Of a stretch of DNA of 64,000 nucleotides, positions 52,403 to 61,807 are shown piece by piece. The notes below the pieces were generated by a model. The model had not been told where the DNA came from and did no database searches. It saw only the letters and a program-made list of their open reading frames with translations. This DNA comes from Simplicispira suum (GTDB lineage Bacteria > Pseudomonadota > Gammaproteobacteria > Burkholderiales > Burkholderiaceae_C), in contig NZ_CP027669.1 in assembly GCF_003008595.1 (NCBI RefSeq), positions 1,860,001 to 1,924,000 on the forward strand, written 5' to 3'. How positions within the stretch are numbered: position 1 is the first letter of the stretch; each line of letters begins with the position of its first letter. The translations under genes were made by a program, and so were the position numbers.

Positions 52403-54082
52403 ATGACCGACCGCATTTGGCTAAAAAGCTACCCAACGGGCGTGCCCGCAGACATCGACTCCGGGCAGTATCCATCCCTCGTGGCGCTGATGGAAGAGGC
52501 ATTCCGTACGCATGCGCACAAGGTGGCTTATAGCTTCATGGGCAAGGAGATCACCTATGCGCAGACTGACTCGCTAAGCAGCGCCTTTGCGGCCTACCTG
52601 CAAAACCTAGGACTCGCCAAGGGCGACCGGGTCGCCATCATGATGCCCAACGTGCCGCAGTATCCGGTGGCGGTGGCGGCCGTGCTGCGCGCTGGCTACG
52701 TGGTGGTGAACGTAAATCCGTTGTATACGCCGCGCGAGTTGGAGCACCAGTTGCGCGACTCCGGCGCGAAGGCGATGGTGATTCTCGAGAATTTCGCCAC
52801 TACCTTGCAAGCCTGTATTTCCAGCACGCCGGTGAAGCACGTGGTGGTCTGTGCCATGGGCGATCAGTTGGGCTTGCTCAAAGGCGCCTTGGTCAACTAT
52901 GTCGTGCGCAACGTCAAGAAAATGGTGCCGACGTGGAATCTACCGGGAGCCGTTCGCTTCAACGACGCGGTGGCTCGCGGCACGCGTGGCACGTTCAAGC
53001 AGCCGGACATCAAGCCCGACGACATTGCCCTGCTGCAGTACACCGGGGGAACCACCGGGGTCAGCAAAGGCGCGGTGCTCCTGCATCGCAACGTGATCGC
53101 CAACGTTCTTCAGTCTGAAGCATGGAATGCGCCAGTGATGGAGCGGGTGCCTGCGAGCGAGCAGCCTACCAGCATTTGTGCTCTGCCCCTGTACCATATC
53201 TTCGCCTTCACGGTGAACATGATGCTCAGCATGCGCACGGGGGGGAAAACCATTCTGATCCCCAACCCGCGTGACTTGCCGGCCGTGCTCAAAGAGCTGT
53301 CCAAGCAGCGCTTTCACAGCTTTCCAGCGGTCAACACGCTGTTCAATGGCCTGGCGAACCACCCCGATTTCAATACCGTTGACTGGAGTCACCTGAAAGT
53401 GTCGGTGGGCGGCGGTATGGCGGTGCAGAGTGCAGTGGCCAAGCTCTGGTTGGAGAAGACCGGGTGCCCGATCTGCGAGGGCTACGGTCTGTCAGAAACC
53501 AGCCCCTCAGCCAGTTGCAACCCCGTTACATCCAAAGAATTCACCGGAACCATCGGCGTGCCCTTGCCGAGTACCTACATGAAGCTGCTGGACGACGATG
53601 GGCAGGATGTGACCGAGCCTGGGGTGCCCGGTGAAATCGCCATTCGGGGACCGCAGGTCATGGCCGGTTACTGGCAGCGACCGGACGAGACGGCGAAAGT
53701 CATGACCGAAGACGGCTATTTCAAATCGGGTGACGTGGGCGTGGTGGACGAGAACGGATTTTTCCGCATCGTTGATCGCAAGAAGGACATGGTGCTGGTG
53801 AGCGGCTTCAATGTGTATCCCAATGAAGTGGAAGAAGTGGTTGCGACCTGCCCAGGGGTTCTTGAATGCGCTGTCGTTGGCGTTCCCGACGACAAGACTG
53901 GCGAAGCTGTCAAGCTGGTAGTTGTCCGCAAGACACCGGAGCTGACCGAAGCGAAACTGCGTGACTTCTGTCGTGCCAATCTTACGGGGTACAAGCAACC
54001 CCGTGTGATCGAGTTCCGTGAGGAACTACCCAAGACGCCAGTTGGAAAAATTCTCCGACGCGAACTGCGCGACAAAAAGTAA
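52403..54082 (+). CDS. fadD: Long-chain fatty-acid-CoA ligase
   Basis: The 559-residue acyl-adenylate synthetase activates fatty acids with ATP and CoA. Motifs: P-loop LLQYTGGTTGVSKGAVLLHR, CEGYGLSETSPSASCNP, IAIRGPQVMAGYW, GYFKSGDVGVVDENGFFRIV and DRKKDMVLVSGFNVYPNEVE, and the C-terminal catalytic Lys in LPKTPVGKILRREL. FNVYPNEVE and VNVNPLYTPRELEHQL match FadD. The ATG at 52403 is used with GGAG upstream; a TTG six bases earlier is possible. Confidence 0.95.
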   Translation: MTDRIWLKSYPTGVPADIDSGQYPSLVALMEEAFRTHAHKVAYSFMGKEITYAQTDSLSSAFAAYLQNLGLAKGDRVAIMMPNVPQYPVAVAAVLRAGYVVVNVNPLYTPRELEHQLRDSGAKAMVILENFATTLQACISSTPVKHVVVCAMGDQLGLLKGALVNYVVRNVKKMVPTWNLPGAVRFNDAVARGTRGTFKQPDIKPDDIALLQYTGGTTGVSKGAVLLHRNVIANVLQSEAWNAPVMERVPASEQPTSICALPLYHIFAFTVNMMLSMRTGGKTILIPNPRDLPAVLKELSKQRFHSFPAVNTLFNGLANHPDFNTVDWSHLKVSVGGGMAVQSAVAKLWLEKTGCPICEGYGLSETSPSASCNPVTSKEFTGTIGVPLPSTYMKLLDDDGQDVTEPGVPGEIAIRGPQVMAGYWQRPDETAKVMTEDGYFKSGDVGVVDENGFFRIVDRKKDMVLVSGFNVYPNEVEEVVATCPGVLECAVVGVPDDKTGEAVKLVVVRKTPELTEAKLRDFCRANLTGYKQPRVIEFREELPKTPVGKILRRELRDKK

Positions 54083-54144
54083 TCCGTGCCATAAGCGCGG
54101 AGCCCCGAGCTTTATTTGCCCCTTACCGGGGGCGTTGTTTATCG

Positions 54145-55155
54145 ATGCTGCGTTTTCTTCTCACGCGCGTCAGCCTGCTCATTCCGACCTTTTTCGGGAT
54201 GACGCTGCTCGCCTTCTTTTTGATTCGGCTGGTGCCGGGTGACCCGATTGAAACCATGGCTGGCGAGCGTGGCATTGATGCTGCCCGCCATGCCGCACTG
54301 CTGGTTGAATACGGCTTGGACAAGCCCGTGCTCACCCAATACGGCGTCTATATCTCGCGGGTGCTGCACGGCGATCTGGGCAAGTCCATCATCACGCAGG
54401 TTCCAGTGCTCGACGAGTTTCTGGCGCTGTTTCCGGCCACGGTCGAGCTGGCCGTCTGCGCCATTCTTTTTGCGCTGCTTCTGGGGCTGCCTGCCGGCAT
54501 CATTGCAGCCGTCAAACGCAATTCCTGGTTCGACCATGGGGTGATGACGGTTTCGCTGACGGGCTATTCGATGCCCATCTTTTGGTGGGGGCTGCTCCTC
54601 ATCATGCTGTTTTCGGTCTACCTCGGCGTTACGCCCGTCTCGGGCCGCTTGGACGTGATTCATTACGTCGAGCCGGTGACGGGCTTCCTGCTCATCGACG
54701 CGCTCATGAGCGAGGAAAAAGGCGCATTTGTCTCGGCGCTTCAGCATCTGATTCTTCCGGCCATCGTGCTCGGTACGAACCCGCTGGCGGTGGTGGCGCG
54801 CATGACACGCTCGGCCATGCTTGAGGTTTTGGGCGAAGACTACATCCGCACCGCACGCGCCAAGGGACTGGCACCGTTTCGTGTGGTGGCCGTGCATGCG
54901 CTGCGCAATGCCCTGATCCCTGTAGTCACGGTGATTGGTTTGCAGGTGGGCGTGTTGTTTACCGGAGCCATCCTGACTGAGACGATCTTCTCCTGGCCCG
55001 GTGTGGGCAAATGGTTGATCGAGGCCATCAACCGGCGCGACTACCCGGTCCTTCAGGGCGGCATGCTGCTGCTGGGCGCGGTCGTCATGCTGGTGAACCT
55101 GCTGGTTGACCTGACCTACGGCATCATCAATCCCCGCATCCGCGTCGCCCGCTGA
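54145..55155 (+). CDS. dppB: Dipeptide/oligopeptide ABC transporter permease, DppB type
   Basis: The 336-residue protein has six membrane helices, with the typical N-terminus FLLTRVSLLIPTFFGMTLLA and VPGDPIE. The EAA loop DYIRTARAKGLAPFRVVAVH contacts the ATPases. The C-terminus PVLQGGMLLLGAVVMLVNLL and YGIINPRIR is characteristic. It is first of five genes for a peptide (or nickel/glutathione-like) importer. DppC starts within 13 bases of its stop. Confidence 0.95.
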   Translation: MLRFLLTRVSLLIPTFFGMTLLAFFLIRLVPGDPIETMAGERGIDAARHAALLVEYGLDKPVLTQYGVYISRVLHGDLGKSIITQVPVLDEFLALFPATVELAVCAILFALLLGLPAGIIAAVKRNSWFDHGVMTVSLTGYSMPIFWWGLLLIMLFSVYLGVTPVSGRLDVIHYVEPVTGFLLIDALMSEEKGAFVSALQHLILPAIVLGTNPLAVVARMTRSAMLEVLGEDYIRTARAKGLAPFRVVAVHALRNALIPVVTVIGLQVGVLFTGAILTETIFSWPGVGKWLIEAINRRDYPVLQGGMLLLGAVVMLVNLLVDLTYGIINPRIRVAR

Positions 55156-55167
55156 ATGAAGGCTTCC

Positions 55168-56073
55168 ATGGTTTCTCCCAGCATGGCTTCGGCTGCGTCC
55201 GCACCGCCCACACCGCCTACGCCGTTCGTAGAGTTCTGGCGTGCTTTTTCCGCAAACAAGGGCGCGGTGTTTGGTCTGGTGGTCGTCTGCGTGCTGTTGC
55301 TGCTCGCGCTGTTTGCGCCCTGGATCGCACCGCATGCGCCATTCCAGACCAACAGCGACGCCTTTCTGGTGCCCCCGGCATGGCAGGAGGGTGGTTCTTC
55401 CACCTACCTTCTGGGCACCGATGCGATTGGCCGTGACATCCTCTCGCGCCTGATTTATGGGTCGCGCCTTTCGCTCTCCATCGGTGCGGTCGTCGTCTTG
55501 ATCGCCTTGGCGCTGGGTGTCACGCTGGGGCTCATCGCCGGCTTCTACCGTGGCCTGCTCGAGATCGCCATCATGCGCGTGATGGACATTATTCTTACCT
55601 TGCCCAGCCTGCTGCTGGCCATTGTGATCGTGGCCATCCTGGGGCCGGGGCTGGTCAACGCCATGCTGGCGGTGGCCGTAGTGGTCTTGCCGCACTATGT
55701 GCGCATCACCCGCGCTGCAGTGATCAGCGAAGTTTCCAAAGACTACGTGACGGCAGCGCGCATCAGCGGCGCGGGCACTTTGCGCCTGATGTTCAGCGAG
55801 GTGCTTGCCAACTGCGCTGCGCCGCTGATCGTGCAGGCATCGCTTGGCGTGTCAACGGCCATTCTGGATGCTGCCGCGCTGGGTTTCCTGGGCCTGGGGG
55901 CGCAGCCTCCCTCTCCCGAATGGGGAACCATGCTGGCCGACGCCCGCGAATTTGTGATGCGGGCCTGGTGGGTCGTGACCTTGCCGGGTCTGATGATCGT
56001 CATCGCCGTGCTTGCCTTCAATCTGCTTGGTGACGGACTGCGCGACGCGCTTGATCCCAAGCTCAAACGCTAG
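55168..56073 (+). CDS. dppC: Dipeptide/oligopeptide ABC transporter permease, DppC type
   Basis: The 301-residue protein has a Pro/Ala-rich cytoplasmic N-terminus (PTPPTPFVEFWRAFSANKG), then TM1 VFGLVVVCVLLLLALFAPWI. STYLLGTDAIGRDILSRLIYG is the DppC hallmark, and the EAA loop is DYVTAARISGAGTLRLMFSE. AALGFLGLGAQPPSPEWG is conserved near the end. The ATG at 55168 has AAGG five bases upstream; an in-frame ATG at 55156, directly after the dppB stop, is the alternative. Confidence 0.94.
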   Translation: MVSPSMASAASAPPTPPTPFVEFWRAFSANKGAVFGLVVVCVLLLLALFAPWIAPHAPFQTNSDAFLVPPAWQEGGSSTYLLGTDAIGRDILSRLIYGSRLSLSIGAVVVLIALALGVTLGLIAGFYRGLLEIAIMRVMDIILTLPSLLLAIVIVAILGPGLVNAMLAVAVVVLPHYVRITRAAVISEVSKDYVTAARISGAGTLRLMFSEVLANCAAPLIVQASLGVSTAILDAAALGFLGLGAQPPSPEWGTMLADAREFVMRAWWVVTLPGLMIVIAVLAFNLLGDGLRDALDPKLKR

Positions 56074-56082
56074 AACCGCACC

Positions 56083-57114
56083 ATGGCTTTGCTTGAAATT
56101 CGTCAGCTGAACGTGGCATTTCCCACGCAGGATGCCGTCATGCACGCGGTGGAGGGGGTCAGCCTGCAAGTGCAGGAGGGAGAGGTGCTGGGCATTGTCG
56201 GCGAATCGGGCTCGGGCAAGAGCGTCAGCATGATGGCGCTGATGGGGCTCATCGCCTATCCGGGGCGCGTGCGTGCCGAGCATCTGCAGTTCGATGGCAA
56301 GGATCTGCTCGGCCTGTCCGATGGTCAGCGACGCAAGCTCGTGGGCAAAGACATTGCCATGATTTTTCAGGATCCCACCACCAGCCTCAACCCCTGCTTT
56401 ACGGTGGGTTTTCAGTTGATCGAGACGTTGCGTCTGCATCTGGGACTGGACAAGCGTGCCGCCCGCGAGCGCGCGATTGAACTACTGGAGCAGGTGGGAA
56501 TCCCAGCTGCGTCCAGCCGCCTTTCGGATTACCCACACCAGATGTCGGGTGGCATGAACCAGCGCGTGATGATCGCCATGGCCATCGCCTGCAACCCGCG
56601 CCTCTTGATTGCCGATGAACCCACGACGGCGCTGGATGTCACGATCCAGGCGCAGATTCTTGAGCTTTTGCGCGAACTGCAGCGCGAGCGCGGCATGGCG
56701 CTGGTGCTCATTACGCACAACATGGGCGTCGTGCAAGAGATGGCGCACCGCGTGGCCGTGATGTATGCCGGCCAGGTGGCCGAGGAAGGGCCGGTGGCCG
56801 GGCTGTTTGCCGCGCCGCAGCACCCGTACACCGAGGCCCTGCTCGCTGCCATGCCCGAGCAGGCGGGAGCCGACGGGCGGCTCGCTACGATTCCTGGGGT
56901 GGTGCCGGGCCTGTATGACCGTCCTGCGGGTTGTTTGTTTGCTCCGCGCTGCCGCTACGCTACCGCTCGCTGCGTGGCAGATCGCCCTGAGTTGCAGCCC
57001 GCGCCCCAAGCAGCGTCCGGCAGTCTGGTTCGTTGTCATTACCCGCTGGGCGATCCCGATCGCGATGCCAGACGTCATGCGGACGGTGTATTGGTTCCGG
57101 AGGTGGTCGCATGA
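56083..57114 (+). CDS. dppD: Peptide ABC transporter ATP-binding protein, DppD type
   Basis: The protein has 343 residues. Walker A is GESGSGKS, the Q-loop is [12 protein letters not shown], the signature is [16 protein letters not shown], Walker B is [12 protein letters not shown] and the switch His is LITHNMG. The C-terminal peptide-transporter extension is present ([26 protein letters not shown] with further Cys). It forms a heterodimer with DppF to drive import. The stop overlaps the dppF ATG as ATGA. Confidence 0.96.
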   Translation: MALLEIRQLNVAFPTQDAVMHAVEGVSLQVQEGEVLGIVGESGSGKSVSMMALMGLIAYPGRVRAEHLQFDGKDLLGLSDGQRRKLVGKDIAMIFQDPTTSLNPCFTVGFQLIETLRLHLGLDKRAARERAIELLEQVGIPAASSRLSDYPHQMSGGMNQRVMIAMAIACNPRLLIADEPTTALDVTIQAQILELLRELQRERGMALVLITHNMGVVQEMAHRVAVMYAGQVAEEGPVAGLFAAPQHPYTEALLAAMPEQAGADGRLATIPGVVPGLYDRPAGCLFAPRCRYATARCVADRPELQPAPQAASGSLVRCHYPLGDPDRDARRHADGVLVPEVVA

Positions 57115-58145
57115 CGGCACGCGAACCGATTGTCCAGGCGCGCGGGCTTGAGCAGGTTTACACCATTCGCCGTGGATTGTTCAAACCGCCAGCGAAGTTG
57201 CAGGCGGTGGGCGGTGTGTCTTTTGACGTGCACGCGGGCCAGACCTTGGCTGTCGTGGGTGAATCGGGCTGCGGCAAGTCGACGCTGGCGCGCATGGTTT
57301 CGCTGATTGAGCACCCCAGCGGCGGTCAGCTGCGTATCGGTGCGGCGGACGTCACGCGCAGCACCGAGCACGAGCGCCAGGTTTTGCGAAAAACGGTGCA
57401 GCTGGTTTTCCAGAACCCGTTTGGCTCCCTCAATCCGCGCAAGAAAATTGGCGCCACGCTGGAGGCACCGCTGGCTATCAACACTCAGCTTGCCAAGGAA
57501 GAGCGCCGCGAGCGCGCCCGCGCCATGCTCGAGCGTGTGGGCCTGAGGCCGGAGTTCGCTGAGCGCTACCCACACATGTTTTCCGGGGGCCAGCGCCAGC
57601 GCATAGCCATCGCCCGTGCCCTCATGCTCAGCCCGCAATTGGTGGTGGCGGACGAGCCTGTTTCAGCGCTTGACGTGTCCATTCAGGCGCAGGTACTGAA
57701 CCTGCTGGCGGACCTGCAGCGCGAACTGGGGCTCGCTTACTTGTTTATCTCGCACGATCTGGCGGTGGTGCGGCATATTGCGCATGACGTGCTGGTGATG
57801 TATCTGGGTCACGCGGTGGAGCAGGGGCCGAAGCAAAAAATATTTACCCTGCCGCTGCACCCCTACACCCAGGCACTGCTGGCGGCCACGCCGGGGCTGG
57901 TGGCGCCAGGCAGCGCACCGCGCGAACGCATTGTCTTGCATGGCGAACTGCCTTCCCCGCTGAATCCGCCGCCCGGCTGCGTGTTTTCCACTCGCTGCCC
58001 GTATGCCACCGAACGGTGTCGCACCGAGCGGCCGCTGCAACGTCTGCTAGACGACAGGCAGGTGGCATGCCACTATGCGGAAAATTTTCTGGCGCCGGTT
58101 ACCCATCCGGCGCCGCTCGCTGAACCGTCACATCAGGCGGTTTGA
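57111..58145 (+). CDS. dppF: Peptide ABC transporter ATP-binding protein, DppF type
   Basis: The 344-residue protein starts [17 protein letters not shown]. Walker A is GESGCGKS, the Q-loop [16 protein letters not shown], the signature [16 protein letters not shown], Walker [13 protein letters not shown] and the switch His FISHDLAVV. The extension includes [12 protein letters not shown] and [15 protein letters not shown]. It is coupled to dppD by ATGA. The binding-protein gene follows 26 bases downstream. Confidence 0.96.
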   Translation: MTAREPIVQARGLEQVYTIRRGLFKPPAKLQAVGGVSFDVHAGQTLAVVGESGCGKSTLARMVSLIEHPSGGQLRIGAADVTRSTEHERQVLRKTVQLVFQNPFGSLNPRKKIGATLEAPLAINTQLAKEERRERARAMLERVGLRPEFAERYPHMFSGGQRQRIAIARALMLSPQLVVADEPVSALDVSIQAQVLNLLADLQRELGLAYLFISHDLAVVRHIAHDVLVMYLGHAVEQGPKQKIFTLPLHPYTQALLAATPGLVAPGSAPRERIVLHGELPSPLNPPPGCVFSTRCPYATERCRTERPLQRLLDDRQVACHYAENFLAPVTHPAPLAEPSHQAV

Positions 58146-58171
58146 TGTTTACCTCAAGGAGACTTCCGAAA

Positions 58172-59785
58172 ATGCAAAAGAGTTCATCGCGCAAGCGCTT
58201 CGCACTGGCCGCGCTGGCCCTGCCTGTCCTGTTGGCTGCGGGCGCTGTTTCGGCCAAAACACTGGTGTTCTGCTCTGAGGGCAGCCCAGAAAACTTTTAT
58301 CCCGGTGTCAATACCACCGGAACCTCGTTTGACGGCAACGAGCCCATCTACAACCGCCTGGTGGAATTCGAGCGCGGCGGCACCAAGGTTGTCCCCGGCT
58401 TGGCAGAGCGTTGGGAAATTTCTGCCGACGGCAAGGAGTACACCTTCCACCTGCGCAAGGGCGTGAAGTGGCACAACACCAACAAGGGTTTCAAGCCAAC
58501 GCGCGACATGAATGCCGACGACGTGATGTTCATGTTCGAGCGCCAGTGGAAGGAGGACAACCCTTACTACAAGGTCACCAGTCCGAATCACTCGTATTTC
58601 AACGACATGGGCATGCCCAAGCTGCTGGTGTCGATCGTGAAAGTGGACGACCAGACCGTCAAGATCACGCTGAACAAGCCCGAGGCGCCGTTCCTGGCCA
58701 ACCTTGCCATGCCTTACGCGGCGGTGCAATCCAAGGAATACGCGGACGCCATGCTCAAGGCCGGCACGCCCGAGAAAATCGACCAAGACCCGATCGGTAC
58801 GGGCCCGTTTTACCTTGTGCAGTACCAGAAGGATGCCGTGATTCGCTACAAGGCCTTCCCCGCCTACTGGGGCGGCAAGGCCAAGATCGATGATCTGGTC
58901 TACGCCATCACGCCCGACGCGTCGGTGCGCTGGGCCAAGCTGCAAAAGGGCGAGTGCCATGTCATGCCCTACCCGAACCCAGCCGATCTGGAGGCCATCC
59001 GCAAGGACCCGAACATCAAGGTGCTGGAACAGCCCGGTCTGAACGTAGGTTATTTGGCCTACAACACCACCAAGAAGCCGTTTGACGATGTGCGCGTGCG
59101 CAAGGCCATCAACATGGCGATCGACAAGAAGGCCATCATCGACGGCGTGTATTTGACAACCGGTGTCGCTGCCAAGAACCCGATTCCGCCCACCATGTGG
59201 TCGTACAACGACGCCATCAAGGACGACCCGTTCGATCCCGCTGCCGCCAAGAAGCTCCTTGCCGAGGCTGGCTTTCCCAATGGTTTCAGTACCGACCTGT
59301 GGGCCATGCCCGTCCAGCGCCCCTACAACCCCAACGCCAAGCGCATTGCCGAGTTGATGCAGGCGGACCTGGCCAAGATCGGTGTCAAGGCCGAGATCAA
59401 GTCGTTCGAGTGGGGCGAGTACCGAAAGCGCATGCAGGAGGGCGAGCACCAGATGGGCATGCTGGGCTGGACGGGTGACAACGGCGATCCAGACAACTTC
59501 CTCTACACCCTGCTCGGTTGCGCATCGGCGCAGTCCAACAGCGGCAGCAACATCGCCAAGTTCTGCTACAAGCCCTACGAAGATTTGGTGCTCAAGGCCA
59601 AGACGGTGACCGACCAGGCCGAGCGCGCCAAGTTGTACGAACAGGCCCAGGTGATCTTCAAGGAACAGGCGCCCTGGTTCACCATCGCCCATGCTGTGCA
59701 GCTCAAGCCGGTGCGCAAAGAGGTGGTGGACTTCAAACTCAGCCCTTTCGGCCGCCATAACTTCTATGGCGTGGACCTGAAGTAA
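58172..59785 (+). CDS. dppA: Periplasmic peptide-binding protein of the ABC transporter, DppA type
   Basis: The protein has 537 residues. The signal peptide (KRFALAALALPVLLAAGAVSA) is followed by an SBP_bac_5 fold: TLVFCSEGSPENFYPGVNTT, LVEFERGGTKVVPGLAERWE, YTFHLRKGVKWH, DPIGTGPFYLVQY, RVRKAINMAIDKKAIIDGVY and GMLGWTGDNGDPDNFLYTLL. The last motif is close to E. coli DppA and heme/dipeptide binders. The ATG at 58172 follows AAGGAGA. Its place at the end of the operon, rather than the start, is unusual. A strong terminator follows. Confidence 0.95.
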   Translation: MQKSSSRKRFALAALALPVLLAAGAVSAKTLVFCSEGSPENFYPGVNTTGTSFDGNEPIYNRLVEFERGGTKVVPGLAERWEISADGKEYTFHLRKGVKWHNTNKGFKPTRDMNADDVMFMFERQWKEDNPYYKVTSPNHSYFNDMGMPKLLVSIVKVDDQTVKITLNKPEAPFLANLAMPYAAVQSKEYADAMLKAGTPEKIDQDPIGTGPFYLVQYQKDAVIRYKAFPAYWGGKAKIDDLVYAITPDASVRWAKLQKGECHVMPYPNPADLEAIRKDPNIKVLEQPGLNVGYLAYNTTKKPFDDVRVRKAINMAIDKKAIIDGVYLTTGVAAKNPIPPTMWSYNDAIKDDPFDPAAAKKLLAEAGFPNGFSTDLWAMPVQRPYNPNAKRIAELMQADLAKIGVKAEIKSFEWGEYRKRMQEGEHQMGMLGWTGDNGDPDNFLYTLLGCASAQSNSGSNIAKFCYKPYEDLVLKAKTVTDQAERAKLYEQAQVIFKEQAPWFTIAHAVQLKPVRKEVVDFKLSPFGRHNFYGVDLK

Positions 59786-59819
59786 ACCGGCCCAGCGCCA
59801 CAAGCGCGTACGCTCTGTA

Positions 59820-59853
59820 CCCTGGCGCTTCGCAAGAGCGCCAGGGTTTTTTT
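59820..59853 (+). terminator. Strong Rho-independent terminator after dppA
   Basis: ccctggcgct-tcgcaag-agcgccaggg has a perfect 10-bp GC-rich stem followed by seven T residues. It closes the dpp operon just before mtnN. Confidence 0.95.
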
Positions 59854-59871
59854 GTCCGATATTTTCACAGC

Positions 59872-60627
59872 ATGAGCACCGCCATTCTTAGCGCCCTCCC
59901 CGAAGAACAATCCGGCCTGCTGGCCAGCCTGGAGCAGGGCCAGCGCCTGGTGCACGCCGGGCGCGTGTTCTGGCAGGGCAAGCTGTATGGGCACAGCGTG
60001 GTGCTGGCGCTGTCGGGCATTGGCAAGGTGGCGGCGGCGACGACCGCCACAGTGCTGATTGAGCGCTTCCGGGTGGCGCGCATCGTCTTCACCGGGGTCG
60101 CTGGCGGGGTGGGCGATGGCGTCTCGGTGGGAGACATCGTGGTGGCGCAGGACTACGTGCAGCACGACATGGATGTCTCTCCCCTGTTTGAACGCTGGCG
60201 CGTACCAGGGTACGACGGCGTTCGCCTGCCATGTGATCCTGCGTTGACTGCTATTCTTTCAGAAGCTGTCAGCGCATGCCTGATAAGCGCTGGAGGCCAT
60301 TTTGACCATGAATTCATGGATGCCGCGCCGCGCCTGCATCGGGGGCTGGTGGCCAGCGGCGATCGCTTCATCACCTGCGGCGAGGTGGCGCGCGCGCTGC
60401 GCGATCCACTGGTGGCGGCCGGACATGACGTGCTGGCCGTGGAAATGGAAGGCGCTGCCGTCGCCCAGGTGTGCATGGACTATGCGCTGCCCTTCGCAGC
60501 CGTGCGCACCATCTCCGACCGCGCCGACGCCACCGCCCACGTCGATTTCCCCGTCTTCATGCAAAAAGTCGCCAGCCGCTACGCCGAGCGCATCGTGCGT
60601 GAGCTGCTGCTGAATCTAAAAAAATGA
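59872..60627 (+). CDS. mtnN: 5'-methylthioadenosine/S-adenosylhomocysteine nucleosidase
   Basis: The 251-residue enzyme cleaves MTA and SAH to adenine and a thiopentose, feeding methionine salvage and making the autoinducer-2 precursor. Motifs: catalytic ILSALPEEQSGL (Glu12), FTGVAGGVGDGVSVGDIVV, MEMEG-type substrate clamp VEMEGAAVAQV (residues 190-200) and the general acid Asp in TISDRAD. Residues about 131-144 (EAVSACLISAGGHF) are encoded by a copy of the dispersed repeat, and a second copy supplies the stop codon. Both lie away from the catalytic motifs, so the enzyme is probably active. Confidence 0.92.
   Translation: MSTAILSALPEEQSGLLASLEQGQRLVHAGRVFWQGKLYGHSVVLALSGIGKVAAATTATVLIERFRVARIVFTGVAGGVGDGVSVGDIVVAQDYVQHDMDVSPLFERWRVPGYDGVRLPCDPALTAILSEAVSACLISAGGHFDHEFMDAAPRLHRGLVASGDRFITCGEVARALRDPLVAAGHDVLAVEMEGAAVAQVCMDYALPFAAVRTISDRADATAHVDFPVFMQKVASRYAERIVRELLLNLKK
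60249..60304 (+). repeat. Dispersed palindromic repeat, copy 5 (internal to mtnN)
   Basis: agaagctgtcagcgcatgcc then gataagcgctggaggccatttt closely follows the intergenic copies. The reading frame is kept through the whole element. It encodes a helix-like stretch of the nucleosidase. Confidence 0.8.
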
Positions 60628-60672
60628 TAGCTACTGACGCTTAATAGGAAAGCGCTAGAGCCCAATTTGGCT
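60618..60672 (+). repeat. Dispersed palindromic repeat, copy 6 (supplies the mtnN stop)
   Basis: aaaaaaatgatagctactgac then aaagcgctagagcccaatttgg overlaps the end of mtnN. The TGA of the element's tgatagc start is the stop codon of the gene. It fills the 60-base gap to the convergent corA. Confidence 0.85.
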
Positions 60673-60687
60673 CAAGGAGTTGGGAAA

Positions 60688-61677
60688 TTACTGCTTCAGC
60701 CAGCCGCGTTTTCTGAAGTACCACATGGGCCCGAGCGCGCTGGCCAGCATCAGCGCCAGCACATAAGGGTAGCCCAGACTCCAGTCCAGCTCGGGCATGT
60801 ACTTGAAGTTCATGCCGTAGATGCTGGCAATCAAAGTCGGAGGCAGCAGCGCCACGCTGGCCACCGAGAAGATTTTGATGATCTTGTTCTGGTTGATGTT
60901 GATGAAACCGACGGTGGCGTCCATCAGGAAGTTGATCTTGTCGAACAGGAAGGCGGTGTGGCTGTCGAGCGACTCGATGTCGCGCAGAATTTGCCGCGAC
61001 TCCTCGAATTGCTCGGCGCTCAGCATCTTGCTGCGCATCATGAAGCTGACTGCGCGGCGCGTGTCCATCACGTTGCGACGAATGCGGCCGTTCAGGTCTT
61101 CCTGCCGCGCAATGGCTCCCAGCACCTCGCCTGCGCGCTCGTCGGTCACGTCGCCAGAGAGCACCTGGATGCTGACCTGCTTCAAGTCGTCGTAAATACC
61201 TTCGAGCGTGTCGGCTGAATACTCGGCGTCGGCGTCAAATAGTTTGAGCAGCACGTCGCGTGCGTCTTCGATCAGGCCGGGCGCACGCCGGGCACGCAGG
61301 CGCAGCAGGCGGAAGACCGGGATGTCCTCGTCGTGGATCGAGAACAGCACCCCTTTGCTGCGCAGGTCGGGATTGGTGAGATTGAGGATGAAGGCGACGC
61401 GCACCGAGCGCGAATCCTCGTCGTCGTCGATCAAAAAGTCGCTGCGAATGTGCAGTTCGCCGTTGTCTTCCTCGTAGAAACGGGCCGATTCCTCGATGTC
61501 GGTGTCCATCGCATCGTGGGGAATCGACAGGCCGTAATACTGCGTGACCCAGCGCTTTTCGTCGGGCGTGGGGGCGTCGAGGTCCACCCAGATGGGCTGG
61601 AAACGGGAAAGCTCTTCAAGCGACTCGATCTCTTCCTGAACGAGGCGCCCATTGGCGAGCGTAAAGATGTTGAGCAT
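60688..61677 (-). CDS. corA: CorA-family magnesium/cobalt transporter
   Basis: The 329-residue protein has a large N-terminal cytoplasmic domain and two C-terminal membrane helices. The pore signature YGMNFKYMPELDW is intact and is preceded by NKIIKIFSVASVALLPPTLI. FMRSKM-like SFMMRSKMLSAEQFEES and the basic C-terminus FRKRGWLKQ are as in the family. It imports divalent cations, mainly Mg2+ and Co2+/Ni2+. CAGGGAG precedes the ATG. It faces mtnN tail to tail. Confidence 0.96.
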   Translation of the reverse strand: MLNIFTLANGRLVQEEIESLEELSRFQPIWVDLDAPTPDEKRWVTQYYGLSIPHDAMDTDIEESARFYEEDNGELHIRSDFLIDDDEDSRSVRVAFILNLTNPDLRSKGVLFSIHDEDIPVFRLLRLRARRAPGLIEDARDVLLKLFDADAEYSADTLEGIYDDLKQVSIQVLSGDVTDERAGEVLGAIARQEDLNGRIRRNVMDTRRAVSFMMRSKMLSAEQFEESRQILRDIESLDSHTAFLFDKINFLMDATVGFININQNKIIKIFSVASVALLPPTLIASIYGMNFKYMPELDWSLGYPYVLALMLASALGPMWYFRKRGWLKQ

Positions 61678-61807
61678 GGCTCACTCCCTGGATGCGGGGC
61701 CGGTGGCGGGCGGGTGGGGCGCTTTCAGCCCCGGCGCAAGCCTGGGAGCTGAAAGCTATCGACTGGGATAGGCTTCCATGGTCTTTGTGCTGAATGAAAA
61801 CATTCGA

